From Tilletia caries (lineage: Eukaryota; Basidiomycota; Exobasidiomycetes; Tilletiales; Tilletiaceae), in contig JALUTQ010000018.1 of the NCBI GenBank assembly GCA_032718865.1, positions 186,001 to 250,000 on the forward strand: a stretch of 64,000 nt of DNA, given 5' to 3'. Numbering within the stretch: position 1 is the stretch's first letter; every line of letters starts with the position of its first letter. Under the pieces are notes generated by a model. That model had not been told where the DNA came from. It worked only from the letters and a program-made list of their open reading frames with translations, and made no database searches. This document shows, piece by piece, positions 31,629 through 42,257 of the stretch. Both the position numbers and the translations under genes were made by a program.

Positions 31629-31758
31629 GAGACGAGAAATGAACAAAGCAGATTTATAGGATGCGATGCATTTTTCAGCTTTTTTGCTGCCGCCCTTCTG
31701 AGGCGTGAAACTATCCAGTTACGGAACAGGAAAACGAGTTATGTATGTGTGAGGTAAA

Positions 31759-32920
31759 TCAGATGGACGCCTTCGAGCGAGTCCTCGCTGCAGGGACGTC
31801 GGCGGTCGCGGTAGATGTCGCCGAGGGGGCGATGGCACTGGAGGCGCGCTTTTGCTTCTCGGCAGCGGCGGCGGCGCGGGCGTAGATGTTGTTCGTGAAG
31901 GGCCTGTTTAATCGAAAGAACAGGGGTGAGAAGCTGGGTATTGGAGGGGGTGGGCATGACTTTTGCGCAGAGGTTTTACTCACTCTTCGAATTTGAGGGC
32001 GACGTAGTAGACGACGATGACGAGCACGGTCAGGACCAGACCTGCGGGCTTGCCGAACCTGCGACAAAGTAGTCAGACAAGCAACATAGTCAGTACAAAG
32101 AGCCCAAGCTTGGCGGGGGCCCGTCTCCGCCTCCCGCCTCCCCAAAACAAAGCCACTCACCAAAGCGCAACACCCGCAAAGCTCATCGAGCTACCCCAGT
32201 ACATCGGATTCGCCATGACGTTAAACGGGAAACTGGTGACGATGTGGTCCATCAAAATACCGAAGTAGTCGCCCAGGTAGGTGCCCGTCACACCCAGGGC
32301 CCACATGGAGGACAGGACGAAGAGGTTGCCGAGGCCGAAGAGAAGGGCGCCGGCGTACTTGGCTTCGTCGCGCAGAAGGAGCGGGTGGGTGGGTTGGACT
32401 CTCAGGGCTTCGTTGTAGCTGTGGTGGAAAAACCGAAAAAGGGTCAGAATAAACGTTTCGCTCGCGCTTAACATGCGCGCGCGGTACGCGAAAACAAAAC
32501 TCACAGGTGATCCCGGAAGATACCGATCGAGAAGATGGTCGCGCCGAGGAAGTAGCAGCCGAGGTAGTTCCTGCCGCCGAGCACCTTCGTGATCGTCTTG
32601 TTGCGGTATTCTGCATATTTCACATGTCAATCAATTGGACGGGGTTGTATGCGGCATTTTTTCTGTGAGGGCGCGGGGGGAAGGGAAAGGCTCACCATTG
32701 CGCGCAACGATGTTCCAGAAGAGCGGGTTTGCGATGCTGTAGGAGCAGCCATTCAGATGAAGAAGGAAAGGGACGTTCAGGGTGGTTAACGTGGGGCGGG
32801 GTTTGAAGGTCGCCGGGGGACTCACATCTGTGCGGCAGCGTAGTAGAGCGTCGGCTGGCTGGCGTCCAGCAGGTCCGGGAAGTAGTACGGGTTCGCCTTG
32901 GCTTTGAAGAAGGACGCCAT
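31759..32920 (-). CDS. OPI3: phospholipid methyltransferase (phosphatidyl-N-methylethanolamine N-methyltransferase)
   Basis: Six exons: 32920-32826, 32736-32696, 32610-32505, 32418-32161, 32058-31984 and 31903-31759, 239 residues. It makes phosphatidylcholine from (mono/di)methyl-PE using S-adenosylmethionine in the ER. Hallmarks: NPLFWNIVARNEYRNKTITK, LFGLGNLFVLSSMWALG, YLGDYFGILM, and FPFNVMANPMYWGSSMSF, the last containing the AdoMet-binding region of PEMT/Opi3. Four membrane helices are apparent. After FEEPFTNNIYAR the tail is a 35-residue Ala/Ser/Thr-rich extension ending TRSKASI, which is longer than in yeast. Confidence 0.9.
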
Positions 32921-33280
32921 CTTGGGGAGGAGAGCAAAGCAGCTGGGCGAGATGGGTGATGGACAGCGAGAAGGAAGAACAACACTTGACTGACTGCAGA
33001 TTTTGGGGCCAAGAAGAACGAAAGGGGAAGGAAAAAACGCGTCGCGTCGAACGGAGATCAACAAGTGAAAAGGAACAGCCCGATGGGAAATGACAACAAA
33101 GACAGAACGAGAAAGATGGAATTGAGTCCCCGTTCGTGGTATGTATTCGTACATGCTGCCGTCGTGACATCGTGACAGCTCAACAGGCACGGCCTCTGAT
33201 GGCCAGATTGTTCCCGTTCAAGGCAAGCAGTCGTGCCGCCCCTCTCCCTCCGCGCGCCAAAAGAAAACATATCCCGGACC

Positions 33281-34710
33281 TCACACGGGAGGCAGCGGGT
33301 TGCCCTGCTCATCCACCGGCGCCTCCTCCATCCGGGCCGACTCCGGCAACTCGTGCTCGTCCAAGAACCTAACCCGCTTGCCCTGGATGACGAGCGCGTT
33401 GGAGGCGAGGTCTATGGTAGCTTGGAAGCGCTTGAGCATGTCGAGTCCGAACAGAAGCTCGACGCCTTTGCCCTGGATTGGGAAGAGGGAGGGAGGGAGG
33501 GATAAGGTCAGGCGAGGGGGCCCAAATGCACTACTGAGGAGGGTGCTTACCTCCATGATGGTGAATGAGCAGGGCAGGAAGAGCTCCCCGCCTAGTTTGA
33601 GCTGTTGGAAGGGGGCAGAGCGACAATGAGTGAGCATGACGCGTCATGAGCGCAGTCAGAAGCGCGAAAGAGGGACCACTCACCTGCGCACTGTGTACGC
33701 GCCCAAGAATGCGCGCTGTTCCGACACCGCGCGCGATACCTGCAAAGCGGGTGTCGAGCAAGCGCATGATGCTGGAAATGCATGGGGGGGAAGAAGGGTG
33801 AATTGAGCGATCTGAGATTTCCTCAAGAAGCTGGAGTCGAGGAGTACGTACCCGCATCGCTCGGCGCAGTCAGGGCTCACTACGAATGGAGGAGAGGGAG
33901 AAGACAAGGGGTGAGAAAGCCCAATTGCGAGACGCGACGGAGGGGGAAAGAGAGAGAGAACGTACTGATGGTGGCCTGGGCTCCCGAGTCGACAAAGGCC
34001 TTGACAGGGGTTCCATTGACCTCGGAATCAACGTAAAGCATGGTAACGCGCCCAAAGCTCTCAGGCGAGAACTCCATCGCATGTTCCAAATTCTCCATAA
34101 CGCGTTCCTGCCGAATGGCCTCCTCGATCTTCCTCTGCGCCTCCAAATCAAACTCGTCGGCAGTAGCGAGTTCGTGCTCGGCCTGGGCGCGGGAGAGCTG
34201 TGCGGTATTGGTGCGTGCGCGCTCGGCTTCGAGGACTTGGAGGAAGCGGGCGGAGGAGATGGAGGCGGCGTCTGCGAGTTCGGGACGGGCGGCGCGAATT
34301 TGTTGGAGGAAGGTTGGGTTGTTGAGCAGTTGGAGGCGGAGTGTTTCGGCTGCTGCTTCTACGCTCTGGTGGCCTGGACCGGGTACGAGTGGGCGTGGGC
34401 CTGGTGGGAGGGCTGACCCTGCAGCGCCTGTTCTTGCTGCTGCTGCTGCTGCTGAGGAACTGGCAGCAGCTGGTATTGAGCGTTGCTGCTGTGGTCTGCG
34501 CTGTTGAAGGAGGAGCAGGTCAGAGTCTGAGTATCCGTAGGAGGCGAGTGTCTTTGCGCTGTCTTCGATGGGGGTGTTGTTGAAGATGAGCAGCTGCTGG
34601 TCTGCCGGGATGCCGGTGTCAGCCTCGATGATGGCCTTGAGGGTCTCGACGGTGATGCTGGCGTCGGCGTCGATGTTGAGCGCGTCATTGTCGGTGACTA
34701 CAGTAAGCAT
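33281..34710 (-). CDS. DDI1: Ddi1-type ubiquitin-like/retroviral-protease-fold shuttle protein
   Basis: Five exons: 34710-33966, 33879-33852 (28 nt), 33771-33684, 33601-33551 and 33472-33281, 367 residues. An N-terminal ubiquitin-like domain ([14 protein letters not shown] to [14 protein letters not shown]) is followed by an Ala/Pro-rich linker, a helical domain ([19 protein letters not shown]) and the retropepsin-like domain with FVDSGAQAT (catalytic Asp about 241), [30 protein letters not shown] and [14 protein letters not shown]. It ends at GNPLPPV with no UBA domain. Ddi1 recognises long ubiquitin chains on proteasome clients. The start at 34710 is chosen because the ubiquitin-like fold begins there. 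Confidence 0.93.
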
Positions 34711-34727
34711 CCTGTGTATCTTCCCTG

Positions 34728-34757
34728 TTGCTGCTGCTGCTGCTGCTGTTGCTGCTG
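34728..34757. repeat. trinucleotide repeat (TGC/TTG)
   Basis: About ten triplets in the 5' leader of DDI1. Confidence 0.85.
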
Positions 34758-35000
34758 GTGGTGGCACGCGTACATATACTCGAGCTCAGCTGTGTGACTT
34801 GCTTGTGACTTGTGAGTGAGCGAGCGAGTGACGCGGCCTGAGCACAACTGAACATAAACCAGGGAAATGCCACATGGTCGGAATCGCGGAATCAGAATGG
34901 GAGGGTTCCATGAAATAAGGTTTAGCGGCATCTGCATCTGAAACGGGCACGGAACGGGGGCTGCTATAGCCGGCGCGACAGGAGCAACCGAAGTGAGTTG

Positions 35001-35022
35001 CGATGCGATGCGATGCGATGCG
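35001..35022. repeat. pentanucleotide repeat (CGATG)
   Basis: Four and a half perfect copies in the divergent promoter. Confidence 0.85.
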
Positions 35023-35160
35023 ACGGCCGTTCATATGCAACATGCAACAGCTCGCCTTCATTCCCCGCTGTCTCCCTATGGATCCCACTCGCTGAGCAGT
35101 GCACCTCGCTTTCCTTCTTTCCTTCCTTCCTCTCCTTCCTTGCCTCGGTCTCCCAGCGCG

Positions 35161-35168
35161 ATGACGCA

Positions 35169-35202
<34 letters not shown>

Positions 35203-36739
35203 GTGCCGGACCGGGACACGCTCTCCCCTCCACCACTCGGCATCTCCAACCCAAACCCGTCTGAGTCATGGAACGGCCCAGACGACATCGACGGCGCACT
35301 CATCAGGAGAACATACGCTCACTTCGACCTCCTCGGCGTGCCCGGCGACGGCGTGGTCGACGGCATCGAATATACCCGCGAGCGCACTCACCCGCTGCCC
35401 TTCGCATGGTCCCCCGATCGCAGGTCATCCTCCAGGACGAGCAACTCAAGCAGACCAACAGAGCAGCAGCAGCAGCAGAAACGCGATAAGAAGGAGGAGG
35501 ACGAACAGCGCTTGATCGACGAGCGACTCAGCAAGCTTGACAGGTGAGTACTAATCATCAATTCTCTCCTCTTTCTCCTACACGAGCGTGATAACTCAAC
35601 ACACACACACACACACACACAGATACGGCTTCTTCGCCAACTCCGTCGAAACCTCCTCCCACGCCAAATACGTAGTCCTCTCCATAGACTCCTCCCAAGT
35701 GCCCGACCCAGTCCAGACCGCCCTCCTCCGCCGCGAACACGAGTCCGCCCTGCGCCAACGCGAGAGAATACGAATCGACAAGTGGGCACGCATGCTCACC
35801 GTCGCAGAGCGCGACGACGGCGCCAACGCCACTCTGTACACCTTCCGCGATCGAGAAGGCATCCGCTCCGTCGCGGGCACGGGCCGCTCGTCGAAGAAGC
35901 TTAGGAGAAGGTGTTACAAGGGGATACCCGACCGGTGGCGCAGTGTGGCCTGGCTGGCTTTGCTCGAGCGAAAGGCGGACGGTCACTCGCCCAAGTTTGC
36001 CGAACTTGTCTCGCGCTATGATCGGCTCTTGGACGAGCCCTCGCAGTATGATGTACAGATTGATCTGGATGTGCCCCGGACGATGTCGGGCCATTTGCTG
36101 TTCCATACCCGGTACGGACACGGCCAGCGCGCCCTCTTTCACGTCCTACACGCCTTCAGCCTCCACTGCCCCGACTGCGGATACTGCCAGGGCATGGGTC
36201 CCATCGCTGCCAGCTTGCTCTGCTACTTCGAGCCCAGCCACGCCTATGTCTCCCTCGTCCGACTGCACGACGTCCATCACCTACACACCATCTTCGCCCC
36301 CGGCTTCCCCGGCCTCGTCGAGAACTTCTTCGTACAGACCTCCTTGATCCGCTGGCTCTTCCCGCGCTTGCACGCCATGCTGGAGGAGCACAGTATCGAT
36401 CCTAGCAGTTATGCTACGAAGTGGTACATCACCCTGTTCGCGAACTCGGTCCCCTTCGAGACACAGCTGCGGATGTGGGACATCATCTTTCTGGATGGGC
36501 AGGACGCGCTCGTCGGGATTGCCCTCGGCGTACTCCATGGGATCCAGAATGGGCTGGGGACCACCCCCAGCTTTGAATCCGTCCTCGGCGCCCTAACCTC
36601 GTACGTGATCCCCGCGAGCGATGGGGATCTGATGGGGTGGGTCGGTGAACTCATGGGCAGGGCGGATGTGAGGGCGCGGATGAAGGCTGCCAGAGAGGAG
36701 TGGGCGGTTCTGAAAGCGAACGGGGCAGGAGGGTTTTGA
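35161..36739 (+). CDS. TBC-domain Rab GTPase-activating protein
   Basis: Two exons, 35161-35543 and 35623-36739, 499 residues. The N-terminus has a poly-Ala run coded by GCA repeats and a Gln-rich stretch (about 100-108), then a TBC domain from about residue 235: KGIPDRWRSVAWLALL, the Arg finger in QIDLDVPRTMSGH (Arg280), the Gln finger in DCGYCQGMGPIAA (Gln317), and LFANSVPFETQLRMWDIIFLDG. Both catalytic fingers are present, so it should be an active GAP; its Rab is unknown. The single intron ends in an AC dinucleotide repeat (35598-35620) right before its AG. Confidence 0.9.
35598..35620. repeat. AC dinucleotide microsatellite in intron
   Basis: About eleven AC units form the 3' end of the TBC-gene intron and lead directly into the acceptor AG. 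Confidence 0.85.
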
Positions 36740-37212
36740 GGTCGGGGAGGGGGACACCGCCTTGCTTTCTTTCCAACATGCACACCCACGCACGCGACGC
36801 GACATTGGACCGTTTTTAAATATACCCCCAACGACCCGGCCATTCCTTCTTGCCCCATCTACGCGAAATCGACCCTCCGCGGTCTCCGTCAAGGACCCTT
36901 CGCTTGTCCCTCGCAAACCGGCAAGTGGGAAGGGAGCCCGATCATTGCCCCACCAAATTCTGGTACGCACGCACGCACGCACACACGCAAATCCCACTGC
37001 ACTTATCTACATGTTTCCCTATTCTGGACACACCTCGACCCTCCTTGCTCCCCACTCTCCTTGCAATATCATACATTCATTATGTGGTAAAAAGTACACG
37101 ATGAGGGGAGGACGTAGGTTCCCATGAGGGGGAAGGAAGGCGCCTTCCGTCCAATCCGAAAGACTGCGTTCGAGGAGTAGGAAGAGAGAAGCCGTCGCGT
37201 CACCCCTTGAAT
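36740..37212. other. intergenic between convergent genes
   Basis: 473 bp between the TBC and DAD2 stops. It has a GCAC repeat near 36965-36985. No gene seen. Confidence 0.5.
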
Positions 37213-37948
37213 CTATACGTCGGCATCATCGGCGTCCTGCTGTGCGTCCAGATCGACGGGAATCCTCACGAGCGTCCCAGGGACGGCCGGCCCAAGTAAA
37301 CTCGTATCGACCGCACCCGCCCCCGACCCGACCCCATTCCCAACCGCTCCTGCCGCCTCACCACCATCCCCTGATCGTGAAGGATCGCCCGCCCCCGCCC
37401 CTGCCCCGGCTCCTGCGTTTGATTGGGCGGCCGCGGCTGCGTTTGCTGAGGCGATGGATTCGGCGCGGGAGGCTGCGATGGCGCTTTGGGCGACCATGAT
37501 GGCGCGGAAGACGCCCTGCCAGCTCGACATCACGTTCGCGACCGCTGTGTGGATGTGTGAGGGAGATTCCCACATGGATTGGATGTTCAGCTCGTTTCCC
37601 TCGCATGACGCCGATGCTGGGGCAGTAAGGGGGAAGGGAAAAAGGAAAAAACTCACGTTCTCCACCATTGACAAGCTCGTCAGTCCGTTCAGACAACGCC
37701 TCCAAGTTCTGCGCAAGGATAGCACTCTGCTCCCTCAACGCCCTCAGTCCCTCCAGCTCGGCCTGTTTAGCCGCGACGCGTGCCATCGCACCCGTCAGAG
37801 GCGGGAGCCCTGCTGAGGAGGAGGCCATGGAGGAGGTAGAGGCCATGGCAGCTCGTTGGTGCTGCGAGGCGGACGAGCCGGGCCCGAGGAGCGGGGCGTA
37901 GATCGAGGCGCGAGGGCCGTAGTGTGATTTGAGTAGCTGGGGATCCAT
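37213..37948 (-). CDS. DAD2: DASH/DAM1 complex subunit Dad2
   Basis: Two exons, 37948-37657 and 37544-37213, 207 residues. Dad2 is part of the outer-kinetochore ring that couples microtubule ends to chromosomes. The conserved core is RVAAKQAELEGLRALREQSAILAQNLEALSERTDELV, then after the intron VANVMSSWQGVFRAIMVAQSAIA, matching the Dad2 layout of a heptad helix followed by W-x2-VFRAI. An extra N-terminal segment of about 55 residues and a Gly/Ala-rich, acidic C-terminal tail make it longer than the typical 100-130 residues. The acceptor ACACAG at 37545 is chosen because it restores phase and joins the two core helices. Confidence 0.85.
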
Positions 37949-38249
37949 GATGAGAATGAGAATGTATGTTATGCGTGTGTTGGGGACCTTGTTCGCCTGC
38001 TGCTTGGGGGTTGGGGCGCGCTCATCGAAGGTGTTGGTCTCCCCGATTTTCGCAACACCGGTCGCGTCGCACACCGCAGACCCCACTGAAGTCTCCTGAG
38101 ACTCTCCCCACCCGTCAGGAGCGCACAGACGACAGCAACACTTCCAACCTCGCTCATTCCCCTCCTCTTCCAACGCTGTCTGTCACCCAACCACCATCTT
38201 CTCCCCCCAGCGCCCCAAGACAAAGCCTCTCAGAAATCTTACCCCAACC
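37949..38249. promoter_or_regulatory. divergent promoter region DAD2 / profilin
   Basis: 301 bp between outward-facing starts. CT-rich toward profilin. No named motif. Confidence 0.4.
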
Positions 38250-38758
38250 ATGTCCTGGCAAACCTACGTCGACACCAACCTAGTCGGCACCGGCTTCATC
38301 TCCCGTGCCGCCATCCTCGGCCTCAAGGGCGGCGTCTGGGCCACCACCCCCGGCTTCGACATCGCCCCCGCGGAACAGACGGCCCTGATTGAGGCCTTCA
38401 GTAACCCGGAGAACGCCCAGTCGGCGGGTATGCGTGTAGCGGGGAAGAAGTACTTCACGTTGCAGGCTAATGATCGGTCCTACTATGGAAAGCAGGGTGT
38501 GAGTGTTTCTCCTTCGTGATGGAGGGACCTGCTTCTCCTGCCTTCCCTTCCACTGAACAACGAACCCCCTTACTCTCTCCCCTTCTCTCCTTTTCTGGAA
38601 TCCCCTGCCCGGCTTGCGACATTCAGCCCGACGGCCTCATCTGCGTCAAGACGAACCAAGCCGTCCTCGTCGGGCTATATGCATCACCGACCCAGCCTGG
38701 CGACGCGACCAAGACAGTCGAAGGCCTCGGAGACTACCTCATCAACAGCGGCTACTAG
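38250..38758 (+). CDS. PFY1: profilin
   Basis: Two exons, 38250-38498 and 38627-38758, 126 residues, the usual profilin size. It starts MSWQTYVDTNLVGTGFISRAAILG, the conserved N-terminal helix that forms the poly-proline site with the C-terminal helix (EGLGDYLINSGY). The core has GGVWATTPGFDI and GKKYFTLQANDRSYYGKQG. Profilin binds monomeric actin and formin poly-Pro. The donor GGT|GTGAGT keeps phase 0. Confidence 0.95.
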
Positions 38759-39242
38759 ACGGAAGAAGGGGAACAGGGGAGATTGGTTGTGTGTGTGTGC
38801 GGGGGGGATGGGGGATTAATGGAAATAGTTTTGGGAGGGAAGAGGGGGCGGTGTGATCTTCCCTTCCTGTGTAGCGATGGTGAGTGGGTCCGAGCGCGTC
38901 TTCTCATCCACGGAACAGATCTGACTGAGCTGCCTCCCGCATAATCGAACAGGTCGTTGAAGAAATGGCAGACTCCCCCCTTACACTACCCCATGATTCT
39001 TTGTCTACCTTCTCAGAGTGCTCTGATATGGACACTCTTCTGACACTTGACTGCCAGAGCCGCCAGGGACCAGCAGTGTCTCTTCACTTCAGCGTACGCT
39101 TCCTTTATTCATGAGCGCATTCTGACCCACCCACTCCAGCAGCAGTTCGTCAAACTTACCCCATATGCTCACGACATCTCTATGCCTCCTTTCCTAGCCC
39201 ACACAGCAGATCTTTGGAGAACCAACAGCTCAGTTGCATTAT
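38759..39242. other. intergenic between convergent genes
   Basis: 484 bp between profilin and PTH2 stops. It has a TG run near 38785 and a G run near 38800. Nothing else seen. Confidence 0.5.
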
Positions 39243-40347
39243 CTATAACAGCTTCAAGTGGCCCGTGACCTGGTCCATGACCGACTTCGGTGCTGGCCCA
39301 ACTCCCACAACGGTTCTTGTCCCTGCTGCGATCTGGGTCCGACCACTGCGAGAAATGGGAGGAGAAGGAAAAGTCAGTCGGCGCGCAGGCAAGGGCTCGG
39401 GGCAGAGGGGCAGAAGTCGGAGAATACGCACGCATCGTGAATGCTCCGGGCTGTGATGCCGAGTCGTCTGGCGTTTGCTTCGACCTCGCGCATCTCTTCC
39501 TCCGTCTGACACTTCACTGCGATCTTCGCCTGCCTGTTTTGTCCGGAGAGAAGGTGTCAGTGCCAGGCTGGAGGCAGTCGATTAGGATCCTTCGTCTCCG
39601 GCTGTGCATAACTCACCCAAGCCGCTCCCATTGCGAGACATACTGTAGAAGAGAGAAGAGCAGATAGCCAGTCGGAAGATTGATCAGAATGATGCTAGGG
39701 AGGTACATAATGCGGTAAACATGCGGACGTACACTTGGAGTCTCTTTCAGAGCCGCCTTATATGCTGCCAAAGCCGCATGACTGAGCGAGGGGCCAACGG
39801 TGTCAGCTTCGAGCAAGGTCATCACAAACGGCATGATCGCACAATGCACGACTACGTACCAGCATTGCGCAGCAATCTTTCCCCTGTCCATCTTGATGTC
39901 GGCTCGGACTACTAGGACCTATGAGGCCGAAGACAAAGCAGAATCAGCGACCAAAGCCAGCGTCTCGCAGGCACCTGAAAATGAAAGACCAAGAACATAC
40001 CATCTTGCACTCTTCAAGGACCATCCCCGCTTTTGATCGTACCATATTTCCGTCGTTACCCTCCACCTCGTCTTCGTCTGAATATTCTTCGTCGTCGCTT
40101 GTACCCGCCGCAGCGCGTGCGCGACTGTTCTCGTTGTACGCGAAGAGGGATTTGCCGAGACCTGCGTAGTAGCCGAGGACGAAGCTGCAGAGTCCTACTG
40201 CTGTCGTTGTTGCGAGGACGGGTGACTCTGATCAGAACGAGAGAGGGAGGGGAATAACGATCAGAATTGAGCATGCGTGGGACGCGGGAAGAGAGATGTA
40301 TGGGGAGGTCACGCACGAAGCAGCTCACGGAGATGCGCAAGATCCAT
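39243..40347 (-). CDS. PTH2: peptidyl-tRNA hydrolase 2
   Basis: Seven exons: 40347-40329, 40227-40001, 39918-39860, 39781-39733, 39642-39617 (26 nt), 39533-39432 and 39345-39243, 194 residues. An N-terminal hydrophobic segment ([20 protein letters not shown]) probably anchors it in a membrane, as in animal PTRH2. An acidic linker precedes the catalytic domain: [74 protein letters not shown]. The Lys, His and Asp used by Pth2 enzymes are present. It recycles stalled peptidyl-tRNA. Diverges from NDUFA12 with 287 bp between starts. Confidence 0.92.
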
Positions 40348-40634
40348 CACAGAGCGGGCGCGTCGTCAGGCGGTCGATGGGAGCGTTTGGCTGTGGACGA
40401 CCTCATCAGCAGCGGGCGTGACTCGTGAGGCAGTCAAGTCCAACACCGTTCTTCTCAGACTTTTGTGACCTCGCTGAGACTTGGTCATGCTCCACCAACG
40501 AGCGAGGCAACCACCCCCCAACGCCGATTACAAACTCAGACGTCGACGACGAGGGATCCAGCCAACCTCCATCGCCTTCACACCCTCCCTCGCTCTCGTC
40601 CGCCCGAACCTCGGCTCACAGCGCCCAAAAACAA

Positions 40635-41479
40635 ATGTCTCTCGCGCGAACGATCAAGCACATCCGCGCCGGCGGACTCAAGAAGTTCTGGCACGACCTT
40701 CACAACATCGGTGATGCCAAGTCCGGCACCTTGGTCGGGGAGGACCGGAATGGGAACAAGTTTTACGAGAACTTGGATGAGGTGCGCTGCTTTCTGTTTG
40801 CGCTGAGAAGGGGGGGAATGTATTTCTTGCGAGCGGCGGGCTGGAGGGCAGTCCACGCTCGTCCCGCTGAGGAGCATTTACCCACCCCCCACTCGCGCGC
40901 TCCTGCTCCGTCCCATTGCCAGTCCGACTGACACCACGCGCAATTGTAACAATCCCTTCACAGATCCCAGGCCGGCATCGATGGGTTGACTTCGCCCAGA
41001 AGAACGTGAACTCGTCCCAGGTCGACCCTTCATGGCACGGATGGCTCGCTCACATCCGGCAGCACCCGCCGAACAAGGATCCCGAGCTCATCAAGGCGAC
41101 ACCATCATGGCTCTCGGTGAGTAATTTGCATCATGGGCAGTCTTGCCAGCGGGGAGGTCGGGAGAATCCATCGGCATGTGCTCGTGCTGCCGCGTCGAGC
41201 TCACGAGTTGGGATGGGGTGGAGAAGCTTTTAGGCTGTGACTCGGGTGCAGACTGCTGACACGTTTTCTCCCCACCCAATCTTCTTGACAGCCACCCGGT
41301 GAGAACTTGACAGGCACAAGGGGAGCGTTCAAGACATACAGCACAACTGCACCAAAGATCGTGAGTGTGGCCCAAAGGTCAGTGTTCTGCATTCCTTTAA
41401 GTCAATTCTGACCTGTTAATCTTTTGGATTTCTCTTGCCACAGCATGCCTGGGAGGGCAAGCCAGCACCACGCAACTGA
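40635..41479 (+). CDS. NDUFA12: NADH:ubiquinone oxidoreductase subunit NDUFA12 (B17.2)
   Basis: Four exons: 40635-40781, 40964-41116, 41292-41360 and 41444-41479, 134 residues. An accessory subunit of mitochondrial complex I. Diagnostic blocks are GTLVGEDRNGNKFYEN, RHRWVDFAQ, SQVDPSWHGWLAHIRQHPP and NLTGTRGAFKTYSTTAPKIHAWEGK. The length is near the family norm. All introns are phase 0. Its presence shows that this fungus retains complex I. Confidence 0.95.
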
Positions 41480-42257
41480 GATCTTGAATCTCAACCCGGC
41501 ATCTAGAATTCATTCCTTTTCCTCACTCGATTTCGTGGAAGGTTTGCGAATATGGCCACGGACGTGACAGAGAGCGCGACATGGATCAGCTTGCAACCTC
41601 AGAAGCTCCTCGGTGTCCTTGAGAAGTTGTTGGCGGCGCCCCGGCCCAGGGAGAATCCAGATCTAAGCACACGAGCCAAAGACAGCGAGTAAGTGGAGCA
41701 TCGCATCTTGCGACCTGTCTGCCTGAGCGAGGTTTGGCAACGATTCCAGGACGGTTCTGACCGGGGGTTCAGTGGCCAGCGGTTGTGGCTGCGCATGATC
41801 CGGCATCTGCGCTCAGGCCGACCGCCGACTCGAACCGCCTCGCCGCTGTTTGCCGCAGTCGCAATTGAGTCGCAAGGTACACCACATACAGTGAAAGTTG
41901 GGGAAGATGTCAATGATCTGCAAATTGAACTCTGTGAGGACCTCCTTGCAGCGGCCCTCTGTTGAAAGAATTGACGTGCCGCAGATGAGCGATGAGCCAA
42001 GGCAAAGAAGCGGGAGACGGGAGGCCGGAACGCTCTCCGCTTGTACCGCTCTCTTGGATCGCCGACAGGCTACGAAATCCTTGCTGCTTCCCTTTCTTCT
42101 GGATGTGCCGCGGGGCCCGCGGACCCCAAACGCTGTGATGTCCAAAAGCTTGCGTACGATGCAGAGATAAGGTAGTACAGGATCCGAATGTTGAATAAAC
42201 CCGACGTTTTTGAAGCGACGAGCTGAGGAGCGAGGGGACATGGGCCGAACGGAGGCA
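41480..42257. other. intergenic between convergent genes, with one doubtful small ORF
   Basis: 778 bp. An ATG at 41552 opens 46 codons and then meets a GTAAGT donor (41689). Splicing to the AG at 41727 would join a further 79 codons in frame, but the intron would be only 39 nt, far below the others here. Left as a doubtful candidate, no domain. Confidence 0.3.

Larger units (their letters stand above)
34711..35160. promoter_or_regulatory. divergent promoter region DDI1 / TBC gene
   Basis: 450 bp between outward-facing starts. It holds a GCT/GTT triplet run (34728-34757) in the probable 5' UTR of DDI1 and a CGATG pentamer array (35001-35022). No named promoter motif was recognised. Confidence 0.5.

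Noticed and set aside
34710..34767. N-terminal extension of Ddi1 through the triplet repeat
   Set aside because: The in-frame start there is GTG and the ubiquitin-like fold begins at the ATG at 34710.
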